From the NCBI RefSeq assembly GCF_000023105.1, contig NC_012669.1:4217025-4281024 (forward strand): a stretch of 64,000 nucleotides of DNA, written 5' to 3'. This document shows positions 1 to 8,339 of the stretch, in pieces. The stretch comes from Beutenbergia cavernae DSM 12333. Its GTDB lineage: Bacteria; Actinomycetota; Actinomycetes; Actinomycetales; Beutenbergiaceae. Within the stretch, counting starts at the first letter, position 1. Every line of letters starts with the position of its first letter. The position numbers and the translations under genes were made by a program. The notes under the pieces were generated by a model that saw nothing but the letters and a program-made list of their open reading frames with translations, did not search any database and was not told the DNA's origin.

Positions 1-1
1 C

Positions 2-334
2 GGCGTCGCCGTCGAGGCGGACGCCGACGGCTGGGTGACGGTCACGATCACCGGGGCCGACGCCGTCGAGCTCGCGCTGACGAACGTCGCGACGCCGGAC
101 GATCCGACCGACCCGGTGGACCCGACCGACCCCGTCGACCCGACCGACCCGAGCGACCCCGTCGACCCGGCAGAGCCGAGCGACCCGGCGGACCCCAGCG
201 CTCCGCCATCGTCCTCGACGGACGGGACGCTGCCGGGCACCGGCGTGGACGCGGGATGGGCGCTCGCGGCGGTCGGCGCGGCGGTGCTCGCCGGAACGAG
301 CCTGGTGCTCGTCGCGTGGCGGCACCGGGCCTGA
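2..334 (+). CDS. LPXTG cell-wall anchored surface protein, C-terminal end (5' truncated)
   Basis: Only the last 110 codons are present; the frame is open to the window edge. A stalk of repeated Asp-Pro dipeptides (DPTDPVD-type, about residues 30-60 of the fragment) is followed by LPGTG, a sortase LPXTG signal. A hydrophobic membrane segment and a positively charged tail (WRHRA) come next. This is the classic order of a sortase-anchored wall protein: the DP-rich stalk spans the wall and sortase cuts between T and G. The functional domain lies outside the window, so ligand or enzyme activity cannot be judged. The neighbour on the opposite strand is a large lipoprotein, so this end of the window encodes surface proteins. 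Confidence 0.85.
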   Translation, partial: GVAVEADADGWVTVTITGADAVELALTNVATPDDPTDPVDPTDPVDPTDPSDPVDPAEPSDPADPSAPPSSSTDGTLPGTGVDAGWALAAVGAAVLAGTSLVLVAWRHRA

Positions 335-370
335 CGGTCCGGCGCGTCGTGCGCACCTGCCGAGGTGCCC

Positions 371-490
371 GACCAGGCGATAGCTCGCGTTCGTGGCCGC
401 TCCGACGCGACTCATCGCCTGGTCGCGGCCCGACACGCGACTCATCGCCTGGTCGCGGCCCGACACGCGAGTCATCGCCTGGTCGCGGCG
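371..490. repeat. three 30-bp tandem repeats plus an inverted partial copy
   Basis: Positions 401-430, 431-460 and 461-490 are near-identical 30-bp units containing GACTCATCGCCTGGTCGCGG. An inverted, slightly degenerate copy of the core lies at 371-389 (GACCAGGCGA followed by TAGCTCGCG). It can pair with any of the three units. The cluster sits between two convergent genes, so the RNA from either side could fold into alternative hairpins. It may be a bidirectional terminator or a dispersed extragenic repeat. No function is shown by the sequence itself. Confidence 0.75.
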
Positions 491-2251
491 TCAGCCGGCG
501 GCGAGGACCTCGAGCTCCGCGACGGACGTGAACGCCCCGCTGCCGCCGGGCCGCCCGACCACCCGCACGCCGTCGACGGTCACGGCGTCGAACGTGAACC
601 TGTACTCCTCGGCGTCGGCGGCGCTCGCGTCGAACGGGTACTCCGGGTCGACGCGGACGCCGTCCAGCACCTCCCACTCGCCGTCGCGCCGCACCTCGAT
701 CGCGAGGTCGCCGGCGAACCACCCGCCGGCGTCGGTCACGTCGCCCGGGGCCATGACGATTCGGTCCACCGTGACAGGCTGCGGCCACGTGTAGCCCCAC
801 ACGTCGCGCGTCTTGAGCGTGCCGTTCCAGGAGGACACCGACGTCGCCGGGTCGCCGTCGTTCAGCGCACCGATCGCGCCGAGCTGGGAGTGCGTGTCCG
901 TGGCGACCACCCCGGAACCCGATGACGACGCCGCGACGTTCGTTCCGCCGTCGGCCTCGAAGGAGGCGTCGGCGGAGTCAGCACGCAGCGTGAGGGTGAT
1001 CGGCCGCAGCGCGTAGTGGTACGTGTTCTCCTCCGGGGTCAGCGCACCCACGAACCAGTTCGCCTGGGCCCAGAGGTGCAGGCCGTCGTCGGAGATGAAC
1101 TTCGAGGGCATCGTGACGGCGTACCCGCCGTTGATCCTCCCGTCCGCGTTGCCCTCCCCGAGCCACGGGTACGGCCCGAAGTCGCGGCTCGCGAACAGCG
1201 TCCACGGCCCCCAGGCCGCCGGCGCCTCGTACAGCTCCCACGTGAACTCGGTCCACGACGCGTAGAGGTACCGGTCGATCGCCTCGTCGTAGACGACGCC
1301 GCTCTGGGACAGCACCGACATGTACGTCGGGCCGTCGACGGCGAGCTCCGGGTAGACGCGCCGGTCGTCGTGGAGCACCGCCACCCGGTCGGCGACGTCG
1401 GCCGACCAGCGAGGCTGATCCCGGTCGCTCCCGGCGAAGAACTCCCACGCGTCGCGGTCCTGGATCGCGCCCTTCGGCGCGCGGGCGAGGTACAGGTCGA
1501 CGGGGTCGGGCACGACGTCGGAGAACGAGTCGCGCCAGTTGTGGTCCAGCCCGTACGCGTACACGTACTCCTCGCCGCCGGGCTCGACGGCGCCGGCCCG
1601 GGAGTTGCTCTGGCCGAGATCGAGGAACATCACCGTCGTGAAGACGTGGTCGGTGAACATCGGCAGCTCCGGCCACGTCCACGTGCGCCCGTAGTCGTCG
1701 GACCGCACGATCGTCGCCGTCGGGGCGTCGTTGAACGCGTGCTCGGACGGCGGCATGCGCAGATCCTGGACGGCGAGGTACAGCTCGTCGCGGCCGTCGC
1801 CGTCGCCGTCCACCGCCACCATGCCGGTGGGCTTGCGGTTGTACTGGCTCGGGTCGGACCAGATCGGCGCGACGGCGCCGGAGTGCTGCAGGCGTTCACC
1901 CGTCAGTCCTTCCTCGGGCGTGCCGTCGATGCGGTTGACCACGATGTCGGCCCAGGCCAGGTCCGAGAAGCCGCGCCCGTCACCGTTCGCGCTGTAGAGC
2001 GCGCCGTCGTCGGCCCACGCAGCCGGCCACAGGTCGCCGTCGCTGTCGGTGCGGACCGTGGAGTGGTACGGGATGTCGACGGTGGCGAAGAACGTCGAGG
2101 TGGGTTCGTGCACGTCGTCGGGCCTCTCGGTGGGGGTGGGGAGCTCGCTTCCGGCCGGCGCGCACGCGGCGAGGGCGAGGAACGTCAGGCTCGTGGCGGC
2201 AGCGGCTGCGACCCGCCTGCGCGCCGAGTGCGTGATCTCTGCCGGCGACAC
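491..2251 (-). CDS. secreted lipoprotein with DUF4185-like domain and C-terminal discoidin-like domain
   Basis: The N-terminus has basic residues (SARRR), a hydrophobic stretch and a lipobox ending LALAAC, so the protein should be lipid-anchored on the outer face of the membrane. The main body has Trp- and Asp-rich motifs (WADDGALYSANGDG, DGDGDGRDELYLAV, YGRTW) resembling the five-bladed DUF4185 fold. The last 150 residues resemble an F5/8 type C (discoidin) carbohydrate-binding module, with a WNGTLKTRDVW loop and an EYRFTF strand. A role in polysaccharide binding or processing is inferred. The GTG at 2251 gives a normal signal peptide. A GTG at 2299 has a better ribosome site (GAGGAG, 4 bases upstream) but gives an unusually long n-region. 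The 2251 start lies inside a dispersed palindromic repeat. Confidence 0.6.
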   Translation of the reverse strand: MSPAEITHSARRRVAAAAATSLTFLALAACAPAGSELPTPTERPDDVHEPTSTFFATVDIPYHSTVRTDSDGDLWPAAWADDGALYSANGDGRGFSDLAWADIVVNRIDGTPEEGLTGERLQHSGAVAPIWSDPSQYNRKPTGMVAVDGDGDGRDELYLAVQDLRMPPSEHAFNDAPTATIVRSDDYGRTWTWPELPMFTDHVFTTVMFLDLGQSNSRAGAVEPGGEEYVYAYGLDHNWRDSFSDVVPDPVDLYLARAPKGAIQDRDAWEFFAGSDRDQPRWSADVADRVAVLHDDRRVYPELAVDGPTYMSVLSQSGVVYDEAIDRYLYASWTEFTWELYEAPAAWGPWTLFASRDFGPYPWLGEGNADGRINGGYAVTMPSKFISDDGLHLWAQANWFVGALTPEENTYHYALRPITLTLRADSADASFEADGGTNVAASSSGSGVVATDTHSQLGAIGALNDGDPATSVSSWNGTLKTRDVWGYTWPQPVTVDRIVMAPGDVTDAGGWFAGDLAIEVRRDGEWEVLDGVRVDPEYPFDASAADAEEYRFTFDAVTVDGVRVVGRPGGSGAFTSVAELEVLAAG

Positions 2252-2285
2252 GCCGCGCGACGGCGGAAGGGTCGTGCACTCGGCG
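2222..2285. repeat. dispersed palindromic element, copy 1
   Basis: A 64-bp element opens with CGCCGAGTGC and closes with its reverse complement GCACTCGGCG, with imperfectly complementary inner arms around a CGACACGCCG centre. A related element is at 12486-12550. In both, on the minus strand, the element supplies the start codon region of the downstream gene and encodes a shared HSA-R-R-type peptide at the N-terminus. It looks like a REP- or MITE-like palindrome. Confidence 0.7.
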
Positions 2286-2472
2286 TGCGGATGGGGCACG
2301 TCACTCCTCGACGAGCGGGCGAGCAATCGATTACCGGACCGTACGGGAGGGCGTCCGGCAGGGTCAAGGCCCCGCGGACGTGGGCGGGAGCCGCGAACGC
2401 CTGACGGCGCATGCTGCCGCCAGGCGTTCACAGCTCTGCCGAACGGAGGCCGCGCCGTCGACCGGACGCCCC

Positions 2473-3276
2473 TCACTCCCAGCGGAAGAAGCGCGCGGCC
2501 ACTCCTCCGCTCACGACGACGGTGACCGCGAGTGCCACCAGGTGCTGCGGCTCCGGCACCTGACCCACCCACGCGGCGCTCAGGGCCTGCACGGACGCGC
2601 CGAACGGCAGCATCTCCCCCACGCGGGCGACGCCGTCCGGCAGGTTCGTCGTCGGTCCGAACATCCCGCCGATCGCACCGAGGGCGAAGAACAGCCCCAG
2701 ACCGGTCGCCGTCGCCGCGTTTCCGGACGGCGCGAGCGCCGCGACGGCCATGCCGAGCGCGTACATCGCCGCGGCGGCGAGAGCCAGGACGCCGATGGCG
2801 AGCCCCGGTCGCGCCGGCAGCTGTGCGCCGAGCCAGAGCACCGCCACGCCGAGCGCGAGCGCGATGCCGACGATCGTCTGGAGGGCGCTCGTGATGACCT
2901 GGGCCACGAGGATCATCCCGGGCGACGCCGGCGTGACGGCCAGCCGGCGCAGCACGCCGCCCTTGCGGTAGTACGCGAGGAAGCTCGGCATGTTGACCAC
3001 CCCGATGGTCGCGATCACGATGGTGAGGATGAGCGGCACGACGAAGACGTCGAACGCGGACATCCCGCCCGCGCCCGGGAGCGGATCGGTCGGGACGCCG
3101 AGGCTGTTCATCACCAGGAACAGCAGCGGGAGCGCGATCGGGACGACGAGGCCGGCCGTGTCGCGGACCACCATGCGGGACTCGGCACCCACGAGCGCGA
3201 CCCAGGCGCGCGGCCCGGGTCGGCGCGCCGGGATCGCCTGACCACCGGGGTAGATGGAGGCGGCGGGAGCGGTCAT
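2473..3276 (-). CDS. ABC-2 type transporter permease (DrrB-like)
   Basis: This 267-residue membrane protein has about six hydrophobic segments. A cytoplasmic N-terminus (to about residue 35) precedes the first segment VVPIALPLLFLVMNSLG, followed by an extracellular loop and five further helices. The conserved LAYYRKGGVLRRLAVTP stretch between the second and third helices is typical of ABC-2 permeases of the daunorubicin-resistance type, which export drugs, lipids or polyketides. The start codon overlaps the stop of the ATPase gene (ATGA), so the two should be translated together and form the transporter. The substrate cannot be deduced. The divergent two-component system is a likely regulator, by location only. 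Confidence 0.85.
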   Translation of the reverse strand: MTAPAASIYPGGQAIPARRPGPRAWVALVGAESRMVVRDTAGLVVPIALPLLFLVMNSLGVPTDPLPGAGGMSAFDVFVVPLILTIVIATIGVVNMPSFLAYYRKGGVLRRLAVTPASPGMILVAQVITSALQTIVGIALALGVAVLWLGAQLPARPGLAIGVLALAAAAMYALGMAVAALAPSGNAATATGLGLFFALGAIGGMFGPTTNLPDGVARVGEMLPFGASVQALSAAWVGQVPEPQHLVALAVTVVVSGGVAARFFRWE

Positions 3277-4265
3277 CGGGAGACCTCCTGGTTGTGGCGG
3301 GCGACGCGCGGGCCGGCGTCGCCGCCGGCGTCGGGATCGCCGTCGGCATCGGTGTTCTCGAGCGCGCTCCCGGTGAGCGCGAGGAACGCGTCGTCGAGCG
3401 TGGCTCGTTCGAGGCGCGTCTCGGTCGCGACCACCCCCGCGCGCACGAGGGCGGTGCTCACCTCACCGAGCAGGTCGCCGCCGCCGTGCACGCTCACCTC
3501 GTCGCCGCGGACCTCCACCTGCTCGACCTGGGGCAGGTCCCGCACCAGACCGGCGTCGAACGGTGCACCCGACGCCACCCGGAACCGCACGCGCTGGCCG
3601 AGGCCCGCGCGCTCGACGAGGCCCGAGGGCGTGTCAGTCGCGACCAACCTCCCGCGCTCGAGCAGCGCGACCCTGTCGCACAGCCGCTCGACCTCCTCCA
3701 TGAGGTGGCTCACCAGGAGCACCGTGACGCCGTCGTCGCGCAGGTCCTCCACGATCGCCCAGATGTGGCGCCGAGCCTCGGGGTCGAGGCCCGACGTGAG
3801 CTCGTCGAGGATCACGACGCGCGGCCGGCCGACCAGCGCCAGCGCGATCGACAGCCGCTGCTGCTGGCCACCGGAGAGCCGCTCGAAGCGCACGTCGCGG
3901 TGGGTGCTGAGGCCGACGGCCTCGATGAGGTCGCTGACGACGGCGCCGCTGGCGTAGAACGTGCGGTACAGGCGGACCAGCTCGTGGACGGTCAGCGCGT
4001 GGTGGAGCTGGGTGTCCTGGAGCTGCACGCCGAGCACCTGCCGCAGGCGCAGCCGGTCGCGCCACGGGTCGAGGCCGAGCACGCGGACCGTGCCGGCGTC
4101 GGGCCGTCGCAGGCCGGCGATCGCCTCGACGGTCGTGGTCTTGCCGGCGCCGTTGCGGCCGAGGATCCCGAACACCTCGCCCGGCCGCACCGTGAGGCCG
4201 ACGCCGTCGACGGCGACGCGCGGTCCGTACCGCTTGCGCAGCTCGTGGACGTGGATCGCTGTCAT
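3273..4265 (-). CDS. ABC transporter ATP-binding protein (DrrA-like)
   Basis: This 330-residue ATPase drives export with the overlapping permease. Walker A is GRNGAGKTT (about residues 37-45), the ABC signature is LSGGQQQRL, and Walker B is VVILDELTSGLDP followed by the switch His in LLVSH. The last 100 residues form the extra C-terminal domain seen in DrrA/CcmA-type exporters. Walker B carries DELTSGLD rather than the commoner DEPTxGLD, which is tolerated in this subfamily. A good ribosome site (AGGAGG) precedes the ATG at 4265. The gene is divergent from a sensor kinase, with about 150 bases between them for control signals. Confidence 0.9.
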   Translation of the reverse strand: MTAIHVHELRKRYGPRVAVDGVGLTVRPGEVFGILGRNGAGKTTTVEAIAGLRRPDAGTVRVLGLDPWRDRLRLRQVLGVQLQDTQLHHALTVHELVRLYRTFYASGAVVSDLIEAVGLSTHRDVRFERLSGGQQQRLSIALALVGRPRVVILDELTSGLDPEARRHIWAIVEDLRDDGVTVLLVSHLMEEVERLCDRVALLERGRLVATDTPSGLVERAGLGQRVRFRVASGAPFDAGLVRDLPQVEQVEVRGDEVSVHGGGDLLGEVSTALVRAGVVATETRLERATLDDAFLALTGSALENTDADGDPDAGGDAGPRVARHNQEVSR

Positions 4266-4417
4266 CGCAGGCTCCTCCTGGGCCGGTGCGCACGGGCGGC
4301 GTCCGGTCCCTCGACGTTAGGGACGACGACGCCGCCGGCGCGCGTGCCGGACGTCACCGACTTCCGCCATGACTTCCGGCACTCCCGTCCGCCAGGGGTG
4401 CGCCGTACGCTCGAGCG

Positions 4418-5542
4418 GTGGACAGACGCGACCCGAACCTCTGGGCGGGAGCGTTCGGCACGCTCATCTGCCTGGCGGTGGGCGCCGTCCTCCTGACCGT
4501 CCAGCTCCAGGGCGGGCAGATCTCGGTGCTCCCCGGCGGCATCTGGTGGGCGTGCTACGTGGGGTATCTCGTCGCGCTCGTCGTCTCGTCGTGGTTCCAG
4601 CACGAGGTCCGACGGCGCGTCGCACTCGCGGCGTTCGGCGCGCAGGTGGCCTTCGGCATCGTGCTCGTCGCGTCGGCGCCCGGCGCCGGCTGGACGCCGA
4701 TCCTCCTGGTCTACACCGCGGCGGCGAGCGCGTACCTCGTGCGGTGGCGGACGACGGCGGCGGTCGTCGTCGCGAACTCGGCCACGGTGGCGTTCACGGC
4801 CTGGGCGGCGACCGGGCAGGTCCTCGACGCCGTGCTCGGCGGCGGCCTGTACACGCTGCTCCAGCTCGGCTCGTACTTCGCCGTCCGCGCGCAGCTGCGC
4901 GAGGTGGAGATGCGCAGTGCCCTCGCCGTCGCCCACACGGAGCTCCGCGCGACCAGCACCCTCCTCGCCTCGGCGACCCGCGCCGACGAACGGCTCCGCA
5001 TCGCCCGCGAGCTGCACGACGCCGTCGGGCACCAGCTCACGGTGCTCGCCCTGGAGCTCGAGATCGCCTCGCACCGGAGCGCCCCGCCGGCCGCCGAGCA
5101 CGTGGTCCGGGCGCGTGGGATCGCCCGGGACCTGCTCGCGGACGTGCGCCAGGTCGTCGGCGAGCTGCGGGAGCGTGCGCCCGACCTGCGCCGCACCCTG
5201 GCGTCCCTGGTGGCGGACCTGCCGGCGCCGCGGGTGCACCTGGACGTCGCCGACGACGTCGAGGCGGACGAGATCCGCACGATCGCGCTCGTGCGCTGCG
5301 TCCAGGAGGTCGTGACGAACGCGATCCGCCACTCCGGCGCCGAGCACCTGTGGATCGAGGTGCGGCTCGGCGACGACGGAGCACTCGTGCTGGAGGCGAG
5401 CGACGACGGCCGCGGTGCGGAGCGGATCGTCGTCGGCAACGGCCTGCGCGGACTCGCCGAGCGCGTCGCCGACCTCGGGGGCGAGGCCACGTTCTCCGCG
5501 CGCGGCGGGTTCCACGTGCGGGCGCGGGTGCCGGCGTCGTGA
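4418..5542 (+). CDS. NarL-family sensor histidine kinase
   Basis: This 374-residue kinase has four to five transmembrane helices in its first 160 residues and no obvious extracellular sensor domain, so it probably senses within the membrane. The HisKA_3 phosphoacceptor block is ERLRIARELHDAVGHQ, with His200 the expected phosphorylation site. A HATPase_c domain follows, with an N box (VTNAIRHSG), a DDGRG G1 box and GNGLRGLAERV. The start is GTG at 4418. It overlaps its response regulator by four bases (GTGA), so the two form a pair. The divergent DrrAB-like exporter is the natural candidate target, as in many cell-envelope stress systems; this is an inference from position. Confidence 0.9.
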   Translation: MDRRDPNLWAGAFGTLICLAVGAVLLTVQLQGGQISVLPGGIWWACYVGYLVALVVSSWFQHEVRRRVALAAFGAQVAFGIVLVASAPGAGWTPILLVYTAAASAYLVRWRTTAAVVVANSATVAFTAWAATGQVLDAVLGGGLYTLLQLGSYFAVRAQLREVEMRSALAVAHTELRATSTLLASATRADERLRIARELHDAVGHQLTVLALELEIASHRSAPPAAEHVVRARGIARDLLADVRQVVGELRERAPDLRRTLASLVADLPAPRVHLDVADDVEADEIRTIALVRCVQEVVTNAIRHSGAEHLWIEVRLGDDGALVLEASDDGRGAERIVVGNGLRGLAERVADLGGEATFSARGGFHVRARVPAS

Positions 5543-6189
5543 TCCGCCTCCTCGTCGTCGACGACCAGACCCTGGTGCGCCAGGGGATCCGAGGGCTGCT
5601 CGAGCTCGCACCCGACGTCGACGTCGTCGCCGAGGCCGACGACGGACTGGCCGGCCTCGCCGCCGTCCGCGAGCACGACCCGGACGTCGTGCTGCTCGAC
5701 CTGCGCATGCCCCGGCACGACGGGCTGTGGCTGCTCGAGGCCCTGCGCGCCGGGGAGCTCGACGTGCCGGTGCTCGTCCTCACGACGTTCGACGACGACG
5801 AGCTCGCCCTGGCGGCGATCGCCGCCGGCGCACGCGGCTACCTGCTCAAGGACGTCACGCTGGACTCCCTGGTCGACGCCGTGCGGACGCTCGCCGGGGG
5901 CGGCACGCTCGTCCAGCCCGCGATCACCGAACGCGTGCTGCGGGCCGTGCGGGCCGGGTCCGTCCCGCTCGACGACGCCGCGGCGGGCGACGTCCAGGAG
6001 CTCACCAGCCGCGAGCTCGAGATCCTGCGCCTGCTCGCGGCCGGGTACTCCAACCGGGAGATCGCCGAGGCGCTCCATCTCGCCGAGGGGACCGTGAAGA
6101 ACCACGTGTCGACGGTGCTGCTCAAGCTCGGCACGCGGGATCGCACGCGCGCCGTGCTCCGGGCGCTGCACCACGGCCTCCTGCGGTAG
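5539..6189 (+). CDS. LuxR/NarL-family response regulator
   Basis: This 216-residue regulator starts with GTG inside the stop of the kinase gene. The receiver domain spans residues 1-115, with acidic pocket DD (residues 8-9), phosphoacceptor Asp54 (in VVLLDLRMP), Thr in LTTFDD and Lys in YLLKD. The C-terminal helix-turn-helix is of LuxR type: LTSRELEILRLLAAGYSNRE, then GTVKNHVSTVLLKLGTRDRT. Phosphorylation by the adjacent kinase should promote dimerisation and promoter binding. No operator could be recognised. It may control the divergent ABC exporter and possibly the downstream ribosomal protection gene. Confidence 0.9.
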   Translation: MIRLLVVDDQTLVRQGIRGLLELAPDVDVVAEADDGLAGLAAVREHDPDVVLLDLRMPRHDGLWLLEALRAGELDVPVLVLTTFDDDELALAAIAAGARGYLLKDVTLDSLVDAVRTLAGGGTLVQPAITERVLRAVRAGSVPLDDAAAGDVQELTSRELEILRLLAAGYSNREIAEALHLAEGTVKNHVSTVLLKLGTRDRTRAVLRALHHGLLR

Positions 6190-6271
6190 CCACCGAATTC
6201 CCTCGACGCCGCCGCCGGCCGAGGGGCATGCTCGCGGGCAGGCACCCGGCCCGACCCGCGAGAGGACGATC

Positions 6272-6376
6272 ATGCGAGCAGCTTCCACGCCCCGGACCCT
6301 GACCCGTCCCACCGTGGAGCCGTTCGTTGCCCTCACCCCTGCCCTACCTCAACCTCGGGATCGTCGCGCACGTTGA
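6272..6376 (+). CDS. possible 34-residue leader peptide of the ribosomal protection gene
   Basis: An ATG at 6272 sits five bases after AGAGGA, a plausible ribosome site. It opens a 34-codon frame rich in Arg, Pro and Thr ending at TGA 6376. The frame runs across the TTG start (6327) of the TetM-like gene in a different frame. Short leader ORFs control several ribosome-targeting resistance genes by attenuation, so this could couple ribosome stalling to expression. The peptide itself is not recognisable, and in GC-rich DNA such frames arise by chance. Confidence 0.35.
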   Translation: MRAASTPRTLTRPTVEPFVALTPALPQPRDRRAR

Positions 6377-8312
6377 CGCCGGCAAGACGTCCCTGACCGA
6401 ACGCCTGCTGTACGACGCGGGCGTCGTCGACGCGCCCGGGAGCGTCGACGCGGGCACCACCCGCACCGACTCGATGGATCTCGAGCGCCGCCGCGGCATC
6501 ACGATCCGCGCGGCCGTGACGTCGTTCCCGGTCGACGACGTCACCGTCACCGTCATCGACACGCCGGGCCACCCCGACTTCATCGCCGAGGTCGAGCGCT
6601 CGCTCGCCGTGCTCGACGCGGCGGTGCTCGTGCTCTCGTGCGTCGAAGGGGTCCAGTCGCAGACGGTCGTGCTGTGGCGGGCTCTGCGACGCCTGCGGAT
6701 CCCGACCGCGCTGTTCCTCAACAAGGTCGACCGCGCGGCCGCCGACGTCGAGCGCACGCTCGCTCAGGTGCGCCGACGACTCGACGCCGATCTGGTCACG
6801 CTCACGCGCGCCGAGCACGTGGGCACACGCGAGGCGCGCGTCCACGCCGTGCCGCTCACCGACGCGTCGGTCGTCGAGGCGGTGGCCGCCGCCGACGACT
6901 CGGTCCTCGCGCGGTGGGTCGACGGCGCCCCGGTGCGCGCCCGTCAGGTGCGCCACGCGCTGCGCCGCGGCGTGCGGGCCGGCACGCTCGTCCCCGTCGT
7001 GTGCGGCTCGGCGATCACGGGAGCCGGGACGGGCATGCTGCGGCAGGTGCTCACCGACGTGCTCCCGCGAGCGCCGCGCCGCGAGGGTCCCGACGACGGC
7101 GGACCCGCCGCCACCGTGTTCGCCGTCGACCGCGACGACCGCGGCCGGCGCGCGTGGCTCCGCTCCTGGTCCGGGACGATCCGGGTGCGCGACCGCGTCT
7201 CGCTCTCGGGGAGGGCACCGGAGCTCGTCACGGAGATCGCCGTGAGCGGGGCGTCGGGGCTGCACGCGGCGGACGAGGTGCGCGCCGGGGAGGTCGCCGT
7301 CGTCCGCGGCCCGACCACGTCCCGCATCGGCGACACGGTGGGTCGCCCCCCGGTGCGACAGGAGTACCGGTTCACCCCGCCCACGCTGCAGTCGCTCGTC
7401 GAACCGGTGGACCCCGCGCAGCGCACCGCGCTGTACGCGGCGCTCACCGACCTCGCCGACTCCGACCCGCTCATCGGACTTCGACTGGACGAGACCGACG
7501 GCGAAGCGGCCGTCAGTCTGCACGGCGAGGTGCAGCGGGAGGTCGTCGCGGCGCTGCTCGAGGAGCAGTTCGGCGTGCGTGCCCGGTTCACGTCGACGTC
7601 GACGATCTGCCTCGAGCGGGTCGTCGGCGTGGGTGAGGCGGTGGAGCAGATCAGCGCCGGCGGCAACCCGTACCTGGCCGGCATCGGCCTGCGGGTCGAG
7701 CCGCTGCCCGTGGACAGCGGCGTGAGGTTCTCCCCGGGGATCGAGCGGGGCAACCTGCCCCCCGCGTTCATCGCCGCCACCGAGGCGGGCGTGCGTGCCG
7801 GTCTGCGCGCAGGCCCGTCCGGCTGGGCGGTGACCGACTGCCTCGTCACGATGACCGCCTCCGGGTACTACCCGCGCCAGAGCCACGCGCACCAGAAGTT
7901 CAACAAGGCCATGTCGAGCGTCGGTGCGGACTTCCGCAACCTCGCACCCGTCGTGCTGCACGCCGCGCTGGCCAGCGCCGGCACGCAGGTGTGCCGACCG
8001 TTCGACGCGTTCGAGCTGGACCTTCCGGAGCGGACGCTCGGATCGGTGGCTGCGCTGCTCGGCAGGCTGAGCGCGGCGACGACGGCCTCGACGGCGGAGC
8101 GCGGCAGCGTCCGCCTGCTCGGTCACGTCCCCTCGGCGCACGTCGACGCGCTCGCCCGCGCTCTGCCGGACCTGACCGCCGGGGAGGCGGTGCTGGTCAC
8201 GCGGCTCGACCACCACGCGCCGGTACCGCGCGGGACGGAGCCGCCGATACGGCGTCGGACGGGGCCCGACCCGCGGGACCGGGAGGGATGGTTCCGCGAC
8301 GTGCCACGCTGA
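6327..8312 (+). CDS. TetM/OtrA-type ribosomal protection GTPase
   Basis: This 661-residue EF-G-like GTPase is close in length to OtrA. The GTP-binding motifs are clear: G1 AHVDAGKTS (residues 14-22), a G2 region RRGITI, G3 DTPGHPDF and G4 NKVD. Domains II-V follow, with the C-terminal EF-G-like block SGYYPRQSHAHQKFNKAMSS characteristic of tetracycline ribosomal protection proteins. Members release tetracycline from the 30S A site; some actinobacterial relatives have unknown roles. The start is TTG at 6327, chosen because no in-frame ATG or GTG lies upstream and GGAG precedes it by seven bases. Upstream sits a two-component system and a possible leader ORF. Whether it confers resistance cannot be judged from sequence. 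Confidence 0.88.
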   Translation: MPSPLPYLNLGIVAHVDAGKTSLTERLLYDAGVVDAPGSVDAGTTRTDSMDLERRRGITIRAAVTSFPVDDVTVTVIDTPGHPDFIAEVERSLAVLDAAVLVLSCVEGVQSQTVVLWRALRRLRIPTALFLNKVDRAAADVERTLAQVRRRLDADLVTLTRAEHVGTREARVHAVPLTDASVVEAVAAADDSVLARWVDGAPVRARQVRHALRRGVRAGTLVPVVCGSAITGAGTGMLRQVLTDVLPRAPRREGPDDGGPAATVFAVDRDDRGRRAWLRSWSGTIRVRDRVSLSGRAPELVTEIAVSGASGLHAADEVRAGEVAVVRGPTTSRIGDTVGRPPVRQEYRFTPPTLQSLVEPVDPAQRTALYAALTDLADSDPLIGLRLDETDGEAAVSLHGEVQREVVAALLEEQFGVRARFTSTSTICLERVVGVGEAVEQISAGGNPYLAGIGLRVEPLPVDSGVRFSPGIERGNLPPAFIAATEAGVRAGLRAGPSGWAVTDCLVTMTASGYYPRQSHAHQKFNKAMSSVGADFRNLAPVVLHAALASAGTQVCRPFDAFELDLPERTLGSVAALLGRLSAATTASTAERGSVRLLGHVPSAHVDALARALPDLTAGEAVLVTRLDHHAPVPRGTEPPIRRRTGPDPRDREGWFRDVPR

Positions 8313-8339
8313 GGCAGGCGCGCCGGCGGTCGCTTCCCC

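Noticed and set aside
401-490. Direct repeats that could suggest a CRISPR array
   Set aside because: The 30-base units are immediately adjacent with no spacers between them, and no cas gene is near.
491-3349. A single 952-codon minus-strand frame covering both the lipoprotein and the ABC permease region
   Set aside because: The part above 2.3 kb is an out-of-frame shadow of the permease; the real permease is in another frame with a good overlap to its ATPase.
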